Positions 17,509 to 26,062 of a stretch of DNA of 64,000 nt are shown in pieces; position 1 is the first letter of the stretch; every line of letters starts with the position of its first letter. The position numbers and the translations under genes are program-made. The DNA is from Oscillospiraceae bacterium (GTDB taxonomy: Bacteria > Bacillota > Clostridia > Oscillospirales > Acutalibacteraceae), in the NCBI GenBank assembly GCA_902762875.1, contig CACWPS010000007.1:34350-98349 (forward strand). Reading direction: 5' to 3'. The notes beneath the pieces are model-generated. The model was not told the origin of the DNA. It saw only the letters and a list, made by a program, of their open reading frames with translations, and made no database searches.

Positions 17509-18171
17509 TTGTTTGACAGACTTCGTGAGGATGTAAATGCGGTAAGGGACAGAGACCCCGCCGCACGGAGCTTTTTGGAGGTTTTACTGCTTTATCCCGG
17601 GGTTAAAGCCATAAGAATGTATAGAAGAGCCCATTATTATTATGAGCACGGCTGGCTTTTCTTGGCGCGCTATGTTTCCCAAAGGGCGGCGAGGAAAACG
17701 GGTATTGAAATTCACCCCGGCGCTAAAATAGGAAGACGGCTGGTAATAGACCACGGAACGGGTATAGTAATAGGCGAGACCACCGAGATAGGGGATGATG
17801 TGCTTATCTATCAGGGTGTCACCTTGGGCGGTACGGGAAAGGATACCGGAAAGCGCCACCCCACCGTTGGAAACAATGTTATGATAAGTGCGGGCGCAAA
17901 GGTTTTAGGGCCCTTTAAGATTGGCGACAATTCCCGCATTGCGGCGGGAGCGGTAGTGCTTGAGGAAGTGCCGCCCAACTGTACTGTTGTGGGCGTGCCC
18001 GCAAGGGTAGTAAGGCAGGACGGCAAAAAGGTGGGCTGTGCACAGAGCCTTGACCAAATTCATATTCCCGACCCTGTCAAGCAGAAGATGGAATGTCTTG
18101 AAAAAAGGATTAAAGAGCTTGAAAAGCAGGTTTGCGGCATAGAAGGAGAAGACCAAGATGAGGATATTTAA
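17509..18171 (+). CDS. cysE: Serine O-acetyltransferase, TTG start
   Basis: Acetylates serine with acetyl-CoA in the first step of cysteine synthesis. 220 residues: N-terminal helical SATase segment, then left-handed beta-helix hexapeptides (IHPGAKIGRRLVIDHGTGIV and onward) with His in DHGTG and GVTLGGTGK typical of SAT. Start is TTG at 17509 with GGGAGG 8 bases upstream; no closer ATG exists. Overlaps cysS by 14 bases, so O-acetylserine production and cysteinyl-tRNA synthesis share a transcript, a known Firmicutes pairing. Confidence 0.93.
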   Translation: MFDRLREDVNAVRDRDPAARSFLEVLLLYPGVKAIRMYRRAHYYYEHGWLFLARYVSQRAARKTGIEIHPGAKIGRRLVIDHGTGIVIGETTEIGDDVLIYQGVTLGGTGKDTGKRHPTVGNNVMISAGAKVLGPFKIGDNSRIAAGAVVLEEVPPNCTVVGVPARVVRQDGKKVGCAQSLDQIHIPDPVKQKMECLEKRIKELEKQVCGIEGEDQDEDI

Positions 18172-19537
18172 CACACTTACAAGACAAAAGGACGAATTTA
18201 AACCCATTACCGAGGGCGAGGTTAAGATTTACGCCTGCGGTCCTACGGTTTATAACTATATTCATATCGGAAACGCCCGTCCCCTTTGCGTTTTCGATAC
18301 CCTGCGCCGTTATTTTGAATGGCGGGGCTATAAGGTAAACTTTGTTCAGAACTTTACCGATATTGATGATAAGCTTATTAAAAGAGCTAATGAGGAAGAA
18401 ACAACGGTGCCCGATGTAGCAGAGCGCTATATAAAGGAATTCTGGACCGACGCTAACGGGCTTAATGTGAAAAAGGCTACGGTCAACCCCCGTGCCACCG
18501 AAAATATCGAGCAGATTCAGGGTATTATTTCTGCCCTTATGGAAAAGGGCTATGCCTATGAGTCAGGCGGGGATGTTTACTACCGTGCCACCAAGTTTAA
18601 GGACTACGGCAAGCTTTCCCACCAGCCCCTTGAGGACTTAGAGGCGGGGGCGAGAATAGATGTAACCGAAATTAAGGAAGACCCCATGGACTTCTGCCTT
18701 TGGAAGGGCGCAAAGCCGGGCGAGCCTTATTGGGACTCCCCTTGGGGCAAGGGAAGACCGGGCTGGCATATTGAGTGCTCGGCTATGGCGTGCCGCTATT
18801 TAGGTAAGACTATTGATATTCATTGCGGCGGTCTTGACCTTATCTTCCCCCACCACGAAAACGAGATAGCCCAGAGTGAGGCGGCGAACGGCTGTGACTT
18901 CGCCCATTACTGGATGCACAACGGCTTTATCAATGTTGATAACCACAAGATGTCAAAGTCACTTAATAACTTCTTTACCGTCCGTGATGTGGCGGAAAAA
19001 TTCGGTTATGAGCCTATACGCTATATGATGGTATCAAGCCAGTACAGAAGCCCAATCAACTACTCTGTAGAGGTTATAGAGCAGGCGAAAAACTCTCTTG
19101 AAAGGCTTTATACCTGCCGTGACAATATCGATTTCGCCCTTAAAAATGCTAAGGATGGCGGCGAGGTTCCCGCATTTGTAGAGCAGAGGAAAGAAGAATT
19201 TATCACCGCTATGGAGGACGACCTCAACACAGCCGACGCATTGGCGGCAATATTCAGCCTTGTGCGTGATATTAACACGGCCATTGCAAACGGTGCTGAA
19301 AAGACCGCTTTAGAGGCATTTGCCGATATGTTTGACCAGCTGACAGGTGTTTTAGGTCTTGTTTACAACCGTAAGGAAGAAACCCTTGACAGCGAGATTG
19401 AGGAGCTTATCGAAAAGCGTACTGCGGCGAGAAAGGCAAAGGACTTTAAAACCGCAGACGAAATCCGCCAAAAGCTCAAAGAAATGGGGATTATATTAGA
19501 GGACACCCCACAGGGCGTAAAATGGACGAGAAGCTGA
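18158..19537 (+). CDS. cysS: Cysteinyl-tRNA synthetase
   Basis: Charges tRNA-Cys. 459 residues, class Ia. The HIGH motif appears as YIHIGNARP, zinc ligands as CGPTVYN, WHIECSAMAC and GGLDLIFPHHENE, and the KMSKS loop as HKMSKSLNNF. The C-terminal DALR helical domain ends near 459. Starts inside the cysE 3' end with AAGGAGAAG upstream and overlaps the next gene by 16 bases. Confidence 0.97.
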   Translation: MRIFNTLTRQKDEFKPITEGEVKIYACGPTVYNYIHIGNARPLCVFDTLRRYFEWRGYKVNFVQNFTDIDDKLIKRANEEETTVPDVAERYIKEFWTDANGLNVKKATVNPRATENIEQIQGIISALMEKGYAYESGGDVYYRATKFKDYGKLSHQPLEDLEAGARIDVTEIKEDPMDFCLWKGAKPGEPYWDSPWGKGRPGWHIECSAMACRYLGKTIDIHCGGLDLIFPHHENEIAQSEAANGCDFAHYWMHNGFINVDNHKMSKSLNNFFTVRDVAEKFGYEPIRYMMVSSQYRSPINYSVEVIEQAKNSLERLYTCRDNIDFALKNAKDGGEVPAFVEQRKEEFITAMEDDLNTADALAAIFSLVRDINTAIANGAEKTALEAFADMFDQLTGVLGLVYNRKEETLDSEIEELIEKRTAARKAKDFKTADEIRQKLKEMGIILEDTPQGVKWTRS

Positions 19538-20256
19538 TAAAAAAGGAGCCCTTGGGCAAGGGATTTTGTGCTTATGTTACACCGCATCACACCTTTGGGA
19601 CAGATGCGGTGCTGCTTGCCGACTTCGCTTCGGCTCGAAAAAAGGATACTCTTGTCGATTTGGGCACAGGCTGCGGAATTATCCCGCTTTTGATGCTAAG
19701 GGACGGGAATCTTAAAACCGCTTTCGGTGTGGATATTTCCCCCGAGGCGGCGGCGCTTGCAGAGCGGACAAGCCGTGAGCTCGAACTTCAAAATTTCACC
19801 GTTTTAAACAGCGATTTAAAGGAGCTTAAAGGCAAGCTTGAGTTTGGCTGTCATACCCTTGTTACCTGCAATCCGCCCTATAAAGCCCCCAATGGGGGTC
19901 TTAAAAACCCCGACGGAGTTAAGGCAACGGCGAGGCATGAGGTTGACTGCACCCTATGTGATATAATTGAAGTTGCGTCCAAGCTCTTGCAGACCTCGGG
20001 CAGGCTTTGTATGTGCCACAGACCCGAGCGCCTTGCGGAATTAATGGACATTATGAGAGAGTATAAATTAGAGCCTAAAAGGCTTCGGCTTGTGTGCCAA
20101 CGAAAGGGAGAGGAGCCGTGGCTTGTGCTTGTTGAGGGCAAAAAGTGCGCCAATACGGGGCTTCGTATAGCCCCCACCCTTTATATTGAAGAAAACGGCG
20201 ATTTTTCGCCTGAAATGATAGAAATATACGGCGCTTATAAGGAGGCGTACTTATAA
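19522..20256 (+). CDS. tRNA1(Val) A37 N6-methyltransferase-like (TrmN6/YfiC family)
   Basis: 244-residue Rossmann SAM methyltransferase with DLGTGCGIIPLLM (motif I) and the amino-methylating TCNPPYKAPNGG. Order and length fit the TrmN6/YfiC group, which in E. coli methylates A37 of tRNA1(Val). Regularly found directly before rsmI in Firmicutes, as here, where its stop overlaps the rsmI ATG. Substrate is inferred from family. Confidence 0.85.
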   Translation: MDEKLIKKEPLGKGFCAYVTPHHTFGTDAVLLADFASARKKDTLVDLGTGCGIIPLLMLRDGNLKTAFGVDISPEAAALAERTSRELELQNFTVLNSDLKELKGKLEFGCHTLVTCNPPYKAPNGGLKNPDGVKATARHEVDCTLCDIIEVASKLLQTSGRLCMCHRPERLAELMDIMREYKLEPKRLRLVCQRKGEEPWLVLVEGKKCANTGLRIAPTLYIEENGDFSPEMIEIYGAYKEAYL

Positions 20257-21080
20257 TGAGCGGAAGGCTTTATGTAGTCGGTACGCCGATAGGGAATTTA
20301 GAGGATATGAGCCCCCGTGCTCTGCGAATTTTAAGCGAGGCAGACTTTATTGCCGCCGAGGACACTCGGGTGACGGTAAAGCTCCTTAACCATTTTGATA
20401 TTAAAAAAGAAATGCTCTCTTATTATGAGCATAATAAAAACACCAAGGGAAATCTTATAATAGAACGCATTTTAAAGGGCGAAAGCTGTGCGCTTGTGTC
20501 CGATGCGGGTATGCCCGCCATTTCAGACCCGGGTGAAGACTTGGTAAGGCAGGCGCATAAGTTGGGGATTACGGTGGAATCGGTACCCGGACCCAGCGCC
20601 CTTGTAACCGCCCTTGCAATTTCGGGAATGGCCAGCGGAAGATTCTGCTTTGAGGGCTTCTTATCGGTGAATAAAATAAGCCGAAAAAGGCACTTGGACG
20701 AGCTTAAAAACGAAAAACGCACTATGATTTTTTATGAGGCTCCCCATAAGCTTAACGCTACTCTTAAGGATATGCTAAAGGTATTCGGCGACCGCAAAAT
20801 CGCCCTTGTAAGGGAGCTTACAAAAATACACGAAACGGTATTTAACACCACCCTTTTAGAAGCGGTAGATTTTTATGCCGATAACCCGCCTAAGGGTGAG
20901 TTTGTTTTGATAATTGAGGGGAAAAAAGAGGAAGAAACAGAGCTTTATACATTGGAAGATGCGGTAAGGCTTGCAAAAAGGCTGACAGACGAGGGGAAGT
21001 CAACATCGTCAGCCGCAAAGGAAGCGGCAGAAATTTCAGGAATAAAAAAGGGCGATATATATAAAGCGCTTATCAATTAA
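20256..21080 (+). CDS. rsmI: 16S rRNA (cytidine-2'-O)-methyltransferase
   Basis: Methylates the 2'-O of C1402 of 16S rRNA. 274-residue tetrapyrrole-methylase-fold protein with the family start LYVVGTPIGNLEDMSPRALR, AAEDTRVTVKLLNHF, ALVSDAGMPAISDPGEDLV and SVPGPSALVTALAISGM. C-terminal helical domain with LTDEGKSTSSAAKEAAEISG typical of RsmI. Start overlaps the previous stop (TAATG). Confidence 0.95.
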   Translation: MSGRLYVVGTPIGNLEDMSPRALRILSEADFIAAEDTRVTVKLLNHFDIKKEMLSYYEHNKNTKGNLIIERILKGESCALVSDAGMPAISDPGEDLVRQAHKLGITVESVPGPSALVTALAISGMASGRFCFEGFLSVNKISRKRHLDELKNEKRTMIFYEAPHKLNATLKDMLKVFGDRKIALVRELTKIHETVFNTTLLEAVDFYADNPPKGEFVLIIEGKKEEETELYTLEDAVRLAKRLTDEGKSTSSAAKEAAEISGIKKGDIYKALIN

Positions 21081-21094
21081 AAATAGGTGTGGAT

Positions 21095-22648
21095 ATGGAA
21101 AACAATAACAATTCATTCGAGTTTATCAGTGACGATATTTATTCTTCGGCGGAAGAAGCCGAACAAAATTACAATGATATTGTAAGCGACTCTTCACTTA
21201 AGGGAAGGCACTTTAACAAGAAAAAAAGGGGTAACCGCTTTACAAGGTGGTGGGGCCGCCGTCAAAAATGGCAGAAGGCTGTTATGATAAGCGCCACCTC
21301 ACTTGTTTTGGTGCTGGCAATAGCTCTGGGAGTGCTTTTAAAGGTATTCGATTACAACTATAATAATATAACAGGCGATCCCGATGATTTGGGCTTTGAA
21401 AGTGTTATAGATAAAAAAATCACCAATGTAGCCCTGTTTGGTATCGATTCCCGCCAGGTGGATTCCTTTAAGGGACTGTCTGACAGTATAATGATACTAA
21501 GCCTTAATGCGGAAACCAAAAAGGTAAAGGTTATCTCGGTTATGAGGGACAGCTTGGTGCCCATAACCTATAACGGCAAAACCGTTTACGGTAAGATTAA
21601 CAGCGCCTATTCAAAGGGCGGCCCCGAGCTTGCAATCAAGACCCTTAATACTATATTCGGGCTCGATATTTCGGAATATGCAACCGTAAACTTTTACGGT
21701 ATGGCGGATATTATAGACGCTGTGGGCGGAATTGATGTAGAACTTGCAAAAGGCGAGCTCAATACCTACGGCCATGATCACGGTGTAAGGGTTAATTTCG
21801 GAATAAACGGTATGATTGCAGAGCAGTGCGGTTATATGGGTATTGACCCGTCAAGTTATTATATTAATGAGGCGGGGCTTCACCACCTAAACGGCGTTCA
21901 GGCGGTGGCGTATGCGAGAATAAGGCACGCCGCAAATATCGAGGGTACAAACGACGACTTCGGCAGAACCGACCGCCAGCGTTATGTTATGGAACAGCTT
22001 TTTAACAAGGCGGTCACATTAAACACAGCCCAGTATATAAGTCTTGCGAAGTCCCTTATTCCTTGCAGTGAAACCTCCCTTTCTTATACCCAGATTTTAG
22101 GCCTTGCGGTCAACATTCTCCTTGATTCCCCCACCTTTGAGCAAAGCCGTGTTCCGCTTACCGAGTATCAGATGGCTTCAAAGAGCATAAGCGGCTACGG
22201 CTCCTGCCTCTATTACGATTTAGACTATGCGGGCAAAATAATAAGGGCCTTTATTTACAATGATGTAACCCCCGAGGATTATATGGAGTTAAACGGTATC
22301 GAGAAAAACGATTGGTATGCGAAAAGAAATTCCACTTCAAGCAGTACAGCTTCGAGCTCGTCGGCTTCAAGTAATTCTTCTTCAAGCACAACCTCTTCGG
22401 ACAAGAGCTCATCGGCGGCATCAAGTGCAAGCGAAGCCTCATCTTCGGTGTCTTCCTCAAAGCCAAGCTCTGTAGCAAGCTCCTCAAGTGATGACACCTC
22501 GTCAGAAAGCGTAAGCTCTGAGGATACAAGCCCATCGGAGCCGTCAGATTCTTCCGAGTCTGAGCCGACAGAGAGCACTCCCTCTTCTTCCGAGCCTACC
22601 TCTTCGGCTTCGTCCGATTCAAGCACCTCATCCACGAAATCGGAATAA
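21095..22648 (+). CDS. LytR-CpsA-Psr family ligase with Ser-rich tail
   Basis: Membrane-anchored enzyme of the family that transfers undecaprenyl-linked glycopolymers to peptidoglycan. A 60-residue cytoplasmic basic region, one TM segment (about residues 60-85), then the LCP domain (about 110-330) with GIDSRQ, SVMRDSLV, AVGGIDVEL and the Arg motif YARIRHA plus RTDRQRYV. The last 110-odd residues are almost only Ser, Thr, Glu, Asp and Pro: a low-complexity wall-spanning or glycosylated stalk. The ATG at 21095 is preferred over the upstream GTG at 21089, because TAGGTG is then correctly spaced. Confidence 0.9.
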   Translation: MENNNNSFEFISDDIYSSAEEAEQNYNDIVSDSSLKGRHFNKKKRGNRFTRWWGRRQKWQKAVMISATSLVLVLAIALGVLLKVFDYNYNNITGDPDDLGFESVIDKKITNVALFGIDSRQVDSFKGLSDSIMILSLNAETKKVKVISVMRDSLVPITYNGKTVYGKINSAYSKGGPELAIKTLNTIFGLDISEYATVNFYGMADIIDAVGGIDVELAKGELNTYGHDHGVRVNFGINGMIAEQCGYMGIDPSSYYINEAGLHHLNGVQAVAYARIRHAANIEGTNDDFGRTDRQRYVMEQLFNKAVTLNTAQYISLAKSLIPCSETSLSYTQILGLAVNILLDSPTFEQSRVPLTEYQMASKSISGYGSCLYYDLDYAGKIIRAFIYNDVTPEDYMELNGIEKNDWYAKRNSTSSSTASSSSASSNSSSSTTSSDKSSSAASSASEASSSVSSSKPSSVASSSSDDTSSESVSSEDTSPSEPSDSSESEPTESTPSSSEPTSSASSDSSTSSTKSE

Positions 22649-22663
22649 AAGGAGAAAAGTTTT

Positions 22664-23497
22664 ATGCCCCAAAATTTATATCAGGCGGTGTGGATTTTCC
22701 TTGTTTACGCCTTTTTAGGCTGGTGCGCCGAGGTTGCGTTTGCGGCGGTGCACAAGGGAAAGTTCGTAAACCGAGGTTTTTTAAATGGCCCTGTCTGCCC
22801 CATTTACGGCTTTGGTATGCTTGTTGTGGCAACGCTTTTATGGGGTCTTAGGGATAATCTCATTTTGCTGTTTTTAGGCTCGGCGGTGCTTACAACCGCA
22901 CTTGAATTTGTCACAGGCTGGGTGCTTGAAAAATTCTTTCACGATAAATGGTGGGACTATTCCGATAAGCCCTTTAATGTAAAGGGCTACATATGCCTTG
23001 AATTTACCATACTTTGGGGTCTTGCGGCGGCCTTTATTATAGGCGCCGTGCACCCGTTTGTGTTTATGCTTATCAAGAAAACTCTCTTTGTGTTGGGAAT
23101 TGTACTGATGGCGGTATTCCTTGCGCTTTTTGTCACCGACCTTGTTATAACCGTGGTCGCTCTTTGCAAGCTGCCTAAAAAGCTTAATGCAATGCTTGAG
23201 GCCGAAAAAGCCCTCAAAGCCCTTTCGGATAAGATAGGGGAGAATATAAGCGAAACTGCGATTAATGCCAAGGCAAAGGGTGACGAGCTGATAGAGGAAA
23301 ACAAGCCCCGTCTTGAAGAATTAAAAGCGGAGTACGAGCAAAAGGCGGCGGAATATAAACGCCAGTTTGAAAGCCGAGGGTTTGTTCACAAGCGTATTAC
23401 AGAGGCCTTCCCTAATCTTAAAAACGGACGCTATAAGGCGGTTTTTGAGCGTTTCGCCGAGAAAAAGGCCGACTTTAAGGAGAAGCGGAAAAAATGA
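22664..23497 (+). CDS. Membrane protein, ABC-transporter type IV-like family (PF06541-type)
   Basis: 277 residues. N-terminal half has four to five TM segments with the family-typical YAFLGWCAEVAFAAVHKGKF and FLNGPVCPIYGFG, then WWDYSDKPFNVKGYICLEF. The C-terminal 90 residues are charged and predicted coiled coil (AKGDELIEENKPRLEELKAE). The family is annotated as a putative ABC-transporter type IV, but transport is unproven and no ATPase is adjacent. Stop overlaps the next small gene. Confidence 0.8.
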   Translation: MPQNLYQAVWIFLVYAFLGWCAEVAFAAVHKGKFVNRGFLNGPVCPIYGFGMLVVATLLWGLRDNLILLFLGSAVLTTALEFVTGWVLEKFFHDKWWDYSDKPFNVKGYICLEFTILWGLAAAFIIGAVHPFVFMLIKKTLFVLGIVLMAVFLALFVTDLVITVVALCKLPKKLNAMLEAEKALKALSDKIGENISETAINAKAKGDELIEENKPRLEELKAEYEQKAAEYKRQFESRGFVHKRITEAFPNLKNGRYKAVFERFAEKKADFKEKRKK

Positions 23498-23673
23498 AAA
23501 CGACAGTATGTGAAAGCTGTGCTAACTATGTATACGACGAGGAAAGCGACTGTATGTGCTGTGAGGTAAATCTTGACGAGGACGAAATGCTGAAGTTTAT
23601 GTCCTCGCAGACCTATAACTGTCCGTATTTCAGGCTTGATGACGAATACGGCATTGTAAGAAAGCAGAATTAG
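23494..23673 (+). CDS. Small Cys-rich protein, DUF6472-like (59 aa)
   Basis: Starts ATGA-overlapping the previous stop codon, so it is translationally coupled. The 59-residue product opens MKTTVCESCANYVYDEESDC and contains six cysteines: two CxxC-spaced near the start, a CMCC run near 20-23 and one NCPYF near 43, a pattern suggesting a zinc knuckle or rubredoxin-like fold. It resembles a small Clostridia-restricted family (DUF6472, from memory). Its function is unknown to me. Start, coding pattern and overlap support it being real. plsC follows 10 bases later. Confidence 0.8.
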   Translation: MKTTVCESCANYVYDEESDCMCCEVNLDEDEMLKFMSSQTYNCPYFRLDDEYGIVRKQN

Positions 23674-23683
23674 GGGTTATTCT

Positions 23684-24508
23684 ATGTTTTATGTTTATCT
23701 TGTTATAAGTGCTGCGCTTATACCTATACTTGATAATTTTTTTGAGATTTTAAGGCACTCTTATTCCTGGTGGTTGGTGCCTCTGCTTTTTGTCGGCTTT
23801 TTTTGGGGGCTTGTAATTATTCATATTCTTATTACTGTTATCTGGATTCTTACAATAAGAACCGACCGCCCCGTTAAAAAAAGACCTGCTTTCAGGAAAT
23901 GGATTAACCTTACAGTACCCCTTTTAATGAAGCTTGTAAGGGTAAGCGTAAACGCAAGCGGAACAGAAAAGGTGCCTGAAGACGGCAGATTTTTGTTTGT
24001 CTGCAACCATCAGCACGACCTTGACCCTGTTATGATGCTCTCGGTTTTCCCCGATTACGATATAGGCTTTATCGGCAAAAAGGAAATTTACAAAACAATG
24101 CCGATTATCGGCAAGGCAATGCACGGGCTTTGCGGACTGCCTATCGACCGTGAAAACAACCGAGAGGCGGCAAAAACGGTTGTCGAGGCGGTACATATAT
24201 TAAAGGAAGGTAAGGCATCTATAGGCCTTTTCCCCGAGGGGTATACCAGTAAATCCTGCGAGCTTTTGCCCCTTAGAAACGGCTCCCTTAAAATCGCAAC
24301 CAAGGCAAAGGTACCTATTGTTGTCTGCGTTTTAAATAACACCCGCTCTATCCCTAAGCGTATGTTCTTACATCATACCGAGATTGAATTCAGGGTATTA
24401 AGCGTGATTACCCCCGAAGAGTATGAGGGTATGAATACCGCAGAGCTTGGCGATGTTATCCATTCCCAAATGAAAACCGCACTTGACGAGATAAGAAGCA
24501 GTAAATAG
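23684..24508 (+). CDS. plsC: 1-acyl-sn-glycerol-3-phosphate acyltransferase
   Basis: Acylates lysophosphatidic acid to phosphatidic acid at the membrane. 274 residues: two hydrophobic N-terminal segments (1-65), then the PlsC domain with NHQHDLDPVM (HxxxxD), FIGKKEIYK, GLPIDREN and FPEGYTSKS. Its 3' end (from about 24376) is present again, mutated, at 25410 and 28731, so this locus is a recombination hotspot. The DMT transporter ATG lies 14 bases downstream. Confidence 0.92.
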   Translation: MFYVYLVISAALIPILDNFFEILRHSYSWWLVPLLFVGFFWGLVIIHILITVIWILTIRTDRPVKKRPAFRKWINLTVPLLMKLVRVSVNASGTEKVPEDGRFLFVCNHQHDLDPVMMLSVFPDYDIGFIGKKEIYKTMPIIGKAMHGLCGLPIDRENNREAAKTVVEAVHILKEGKASIGLFPEGYTSKSCELLPLRNGSLKIATKAKVPIVVCVLNNTRSIPKRMFLHHTEIEFRVLSVITPEEYEGMNTAELGDVIHSQMKTALDEIRSSK

Positions 24509-24521
24509 GAGGATACGGAAT

Positions 24522-25403
24522 ATGGGCTACTTATATGTATTGATATCGGTATTGTCGGGTACAACCAAAGGATACTGCGGTAAAAAAACAAGCGGATTTA
24601 TGAAAAATCCCGCTGACGGAATTTTCATAAGTATGATACGAATGATTGTTTGTACGCTCATTGGCGGATTGTTTGTATTAATGGGAAGCGGCGCTTCATT
24701 CGGACTTAATATGGGTATGTTTTTAACAGCTCTTATGTCGGCGGCGGCCACATCGTGCTTTGTGGTGAGCTGGCTTATGTGCGTAAAAAACGGCTCATAT
24801 ATGATGCTCGATATATTCTTAATGTTAGGTGTTGTAATTCCGATTGCGGCAAGTTCAATAATGTTCGGCGAAAAAATCCGCCTTAATCAGGTGTGCGGAA
24901 TACTCATTCTTGCGGTGGCGGTATATCTGCTTTGCGGATACAATATCAGACTTAAAGGTAAAATGACCTTTAAAAGCGTGTTATTGCTCATTTTCTGCGG
25001 CGCAATGAACGGTTTTGCCGATTTATCGCAAAAAATGTTTGTTAAGATGAATGCGAATGCAAGTGCGGCGGTTTTTAATTTCTATACATATCTATTTTCT
25101 TTTATAATTCTTGCGGTTGTTTTTGCGTTTATAAGCAAGCAGCAAACCTCCAAGCGTAAGGATATCGGGAAAATAACCGGATATATAATTGTGATGGGAA
25201 TTTGCCTGTTTCTCAATTCGTATTTTAAAACCCTTGCGGCGCATTATATCGATGCAGCCCAGCTTTATCCGCTGTGTCAGGGTCTGTCACTTATCTTTTC
25301 GTCGCTTATGGCAACATTTTTGCTTAAAGAAAAGCTTGACTTTAGGGGCGCTGTAGGAATAGCAGTTGCGTTCGGGGCATTGCTTGTTATAAATCTGCTG
25401 TAG
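24522..25403 (+). CDS. DMT/EamA-superfamily transporter
   Basis: 293 residues with about ten hydrophobic segments and two internally similar halves, the architecture of drug/metabolite transporters. No sequence motif tells the substrate. It is the first gene of the glycan-use island, directly after plsC, and its first 24 bases are duplicated at 25507-25530. A role in exporting or importing a small product of the neighbouring glycosidases is only a guess. Confidence 0.8.
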   Translation: MGYLYVLISVLSGTTKGYCGKKTSGFMKNPADGIFISMIRMIVCTLIGGLFVLMGSGASFGLNMGMFLTALMSAAATSCFVVSWLMCVKNGSYMMLDIFLMLGVVIPIAASSIMFGEKIRLNQVCGILILAVAVYLLCGYNIRLKGKMTFKSVLLLIFCGAMNGFADLSQKMFVKMNANASAAVFNFYTYLFSFIILAVVFAFISKQQTSKRKDIGKITGYIIVMGICLFLNSYFKTLAAHYIDAAQLYPLCQGLSLIFSSLMATFLLKEKLDFRGAVGIAVAFGALLVINLL

Positions 25404-25409
25404 GCTGGC

Positions 25410-25530
25410 GAGGGTATGAATACCGCAGAGCTTGGCGATATTATCCATTCCCAAATGAAAACCGCACTTGACGAGATAAGAAACAGTAAATAAGAGGATA
25501 CGGAATATGGGCTACTTATATGTATTGATA
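25410..25530 (+). repeat. Copy B of plsC 3' end plus start of DMT transporter
   Basis: 121 bases matching 24425-24545 with three visible substitutions (including the stop TAG changed to TAA). The match runs through the plsC stop, the ribosome binding site and the first codons of the transporter, and ends abruptly. A hairpin AATTTGAGT/ACTCAAATT spans about 25529-25575. Confidence 0.93.
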
Positions 25531-25584
25531 ATTTGAGTCCCAGCCTTTGGCTTAAAAAATGGGGCAACTCAAATTTGTAAAATA

Positions 25585-25613
25585 TTGACATTCAAGTATA
25601 GTGATGGTATATT
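25585..25613 (+). promoter_or_regulatory. Consensus promoter stranded in the rearranged region
   Basis: TTGACA at 25585-25590 and TATATT at 25608-25613 with a 17-base spacer. It now reads into the GH78 fragment and possibly the intact GH78 gene beginning at 26063. Confidence 0.75.
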
Positions 25614-25639
25614 AACAATATTGATATATTAATAGAAGC

Positions 25640-26020
25640 GGTTTATCAATCCGAGGATTCCGGCATAGTCTATGTCACGGTTGGTCCTCTGCGCCGGCTG
25701 CCTTTTTAGCTGAAGAAGTGCTGGGCGTTCATATTATTTCGGCAGGCTGTAAAAAGGTTGAGATAAAACCGAATTTGGGAAACCTAAGCCGGGTAAAGGG
25801 TACATATCCCACACCCTACGGAATAATATCGGTCGAGTGCAAGCGTTTAGAAAACGGTAAAATACATACTAAGTGGACAGCACCTGAAGAAATTGAAGTT
25901 ATTTCAGAAAAAAAGGGGGTTAATATGATTGAATTTGACAGAGATAAGGATATTTTTTATTTAACACCAAAAGCACCACCAATGCAATGTAAGTGTCGGA
26001 TGGTACGCTACCAACTGTGA
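25640..26020 (+). pseudogene. Remnant of a GH78-like rhamnosidase C-terminus fused to another gene start
   Basis: In one frame from about 25640 the translation reads RGFRHSLCHGWSSAPAAFLA and continues into VLGVHIISAGCKKVEIKPNL and KGTYPTPYGIISVECKR, the C-terminal end typical of family 78 rhamnosidases (HGW...AAP and IKPNLG). No catalytic domain precedes it. The frame continues past the likely end near 25925 into MIEFDRDKDIFYLTPKAPP behind its own GGGGG ribosome site, which looks like the first residues of a different gene (perhaps a GH36-like enzyme; weak) and is then shifted. The rest of 25531-26062 holds no intact gene. Confidence 0.75.
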
Positions 26021-26062
26021 AATCTGCGTGCAAATAAATTATTTTGAAAGGATATTAAAGAA

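Noticed and set aside
22251-22635. Ser/Leu/Glu-rich frames antisense to the LCP protein tail
   Set aside because: Produced by the repetitive Ser codons of the LCP tail.
25529-25575. AATTTGAGT/ACTCAAATT hairpin as an attachment site
   Set aside because: No second copy of the sequence was seen in the window and no integrase is nearby; it may simply be a terminator relic.
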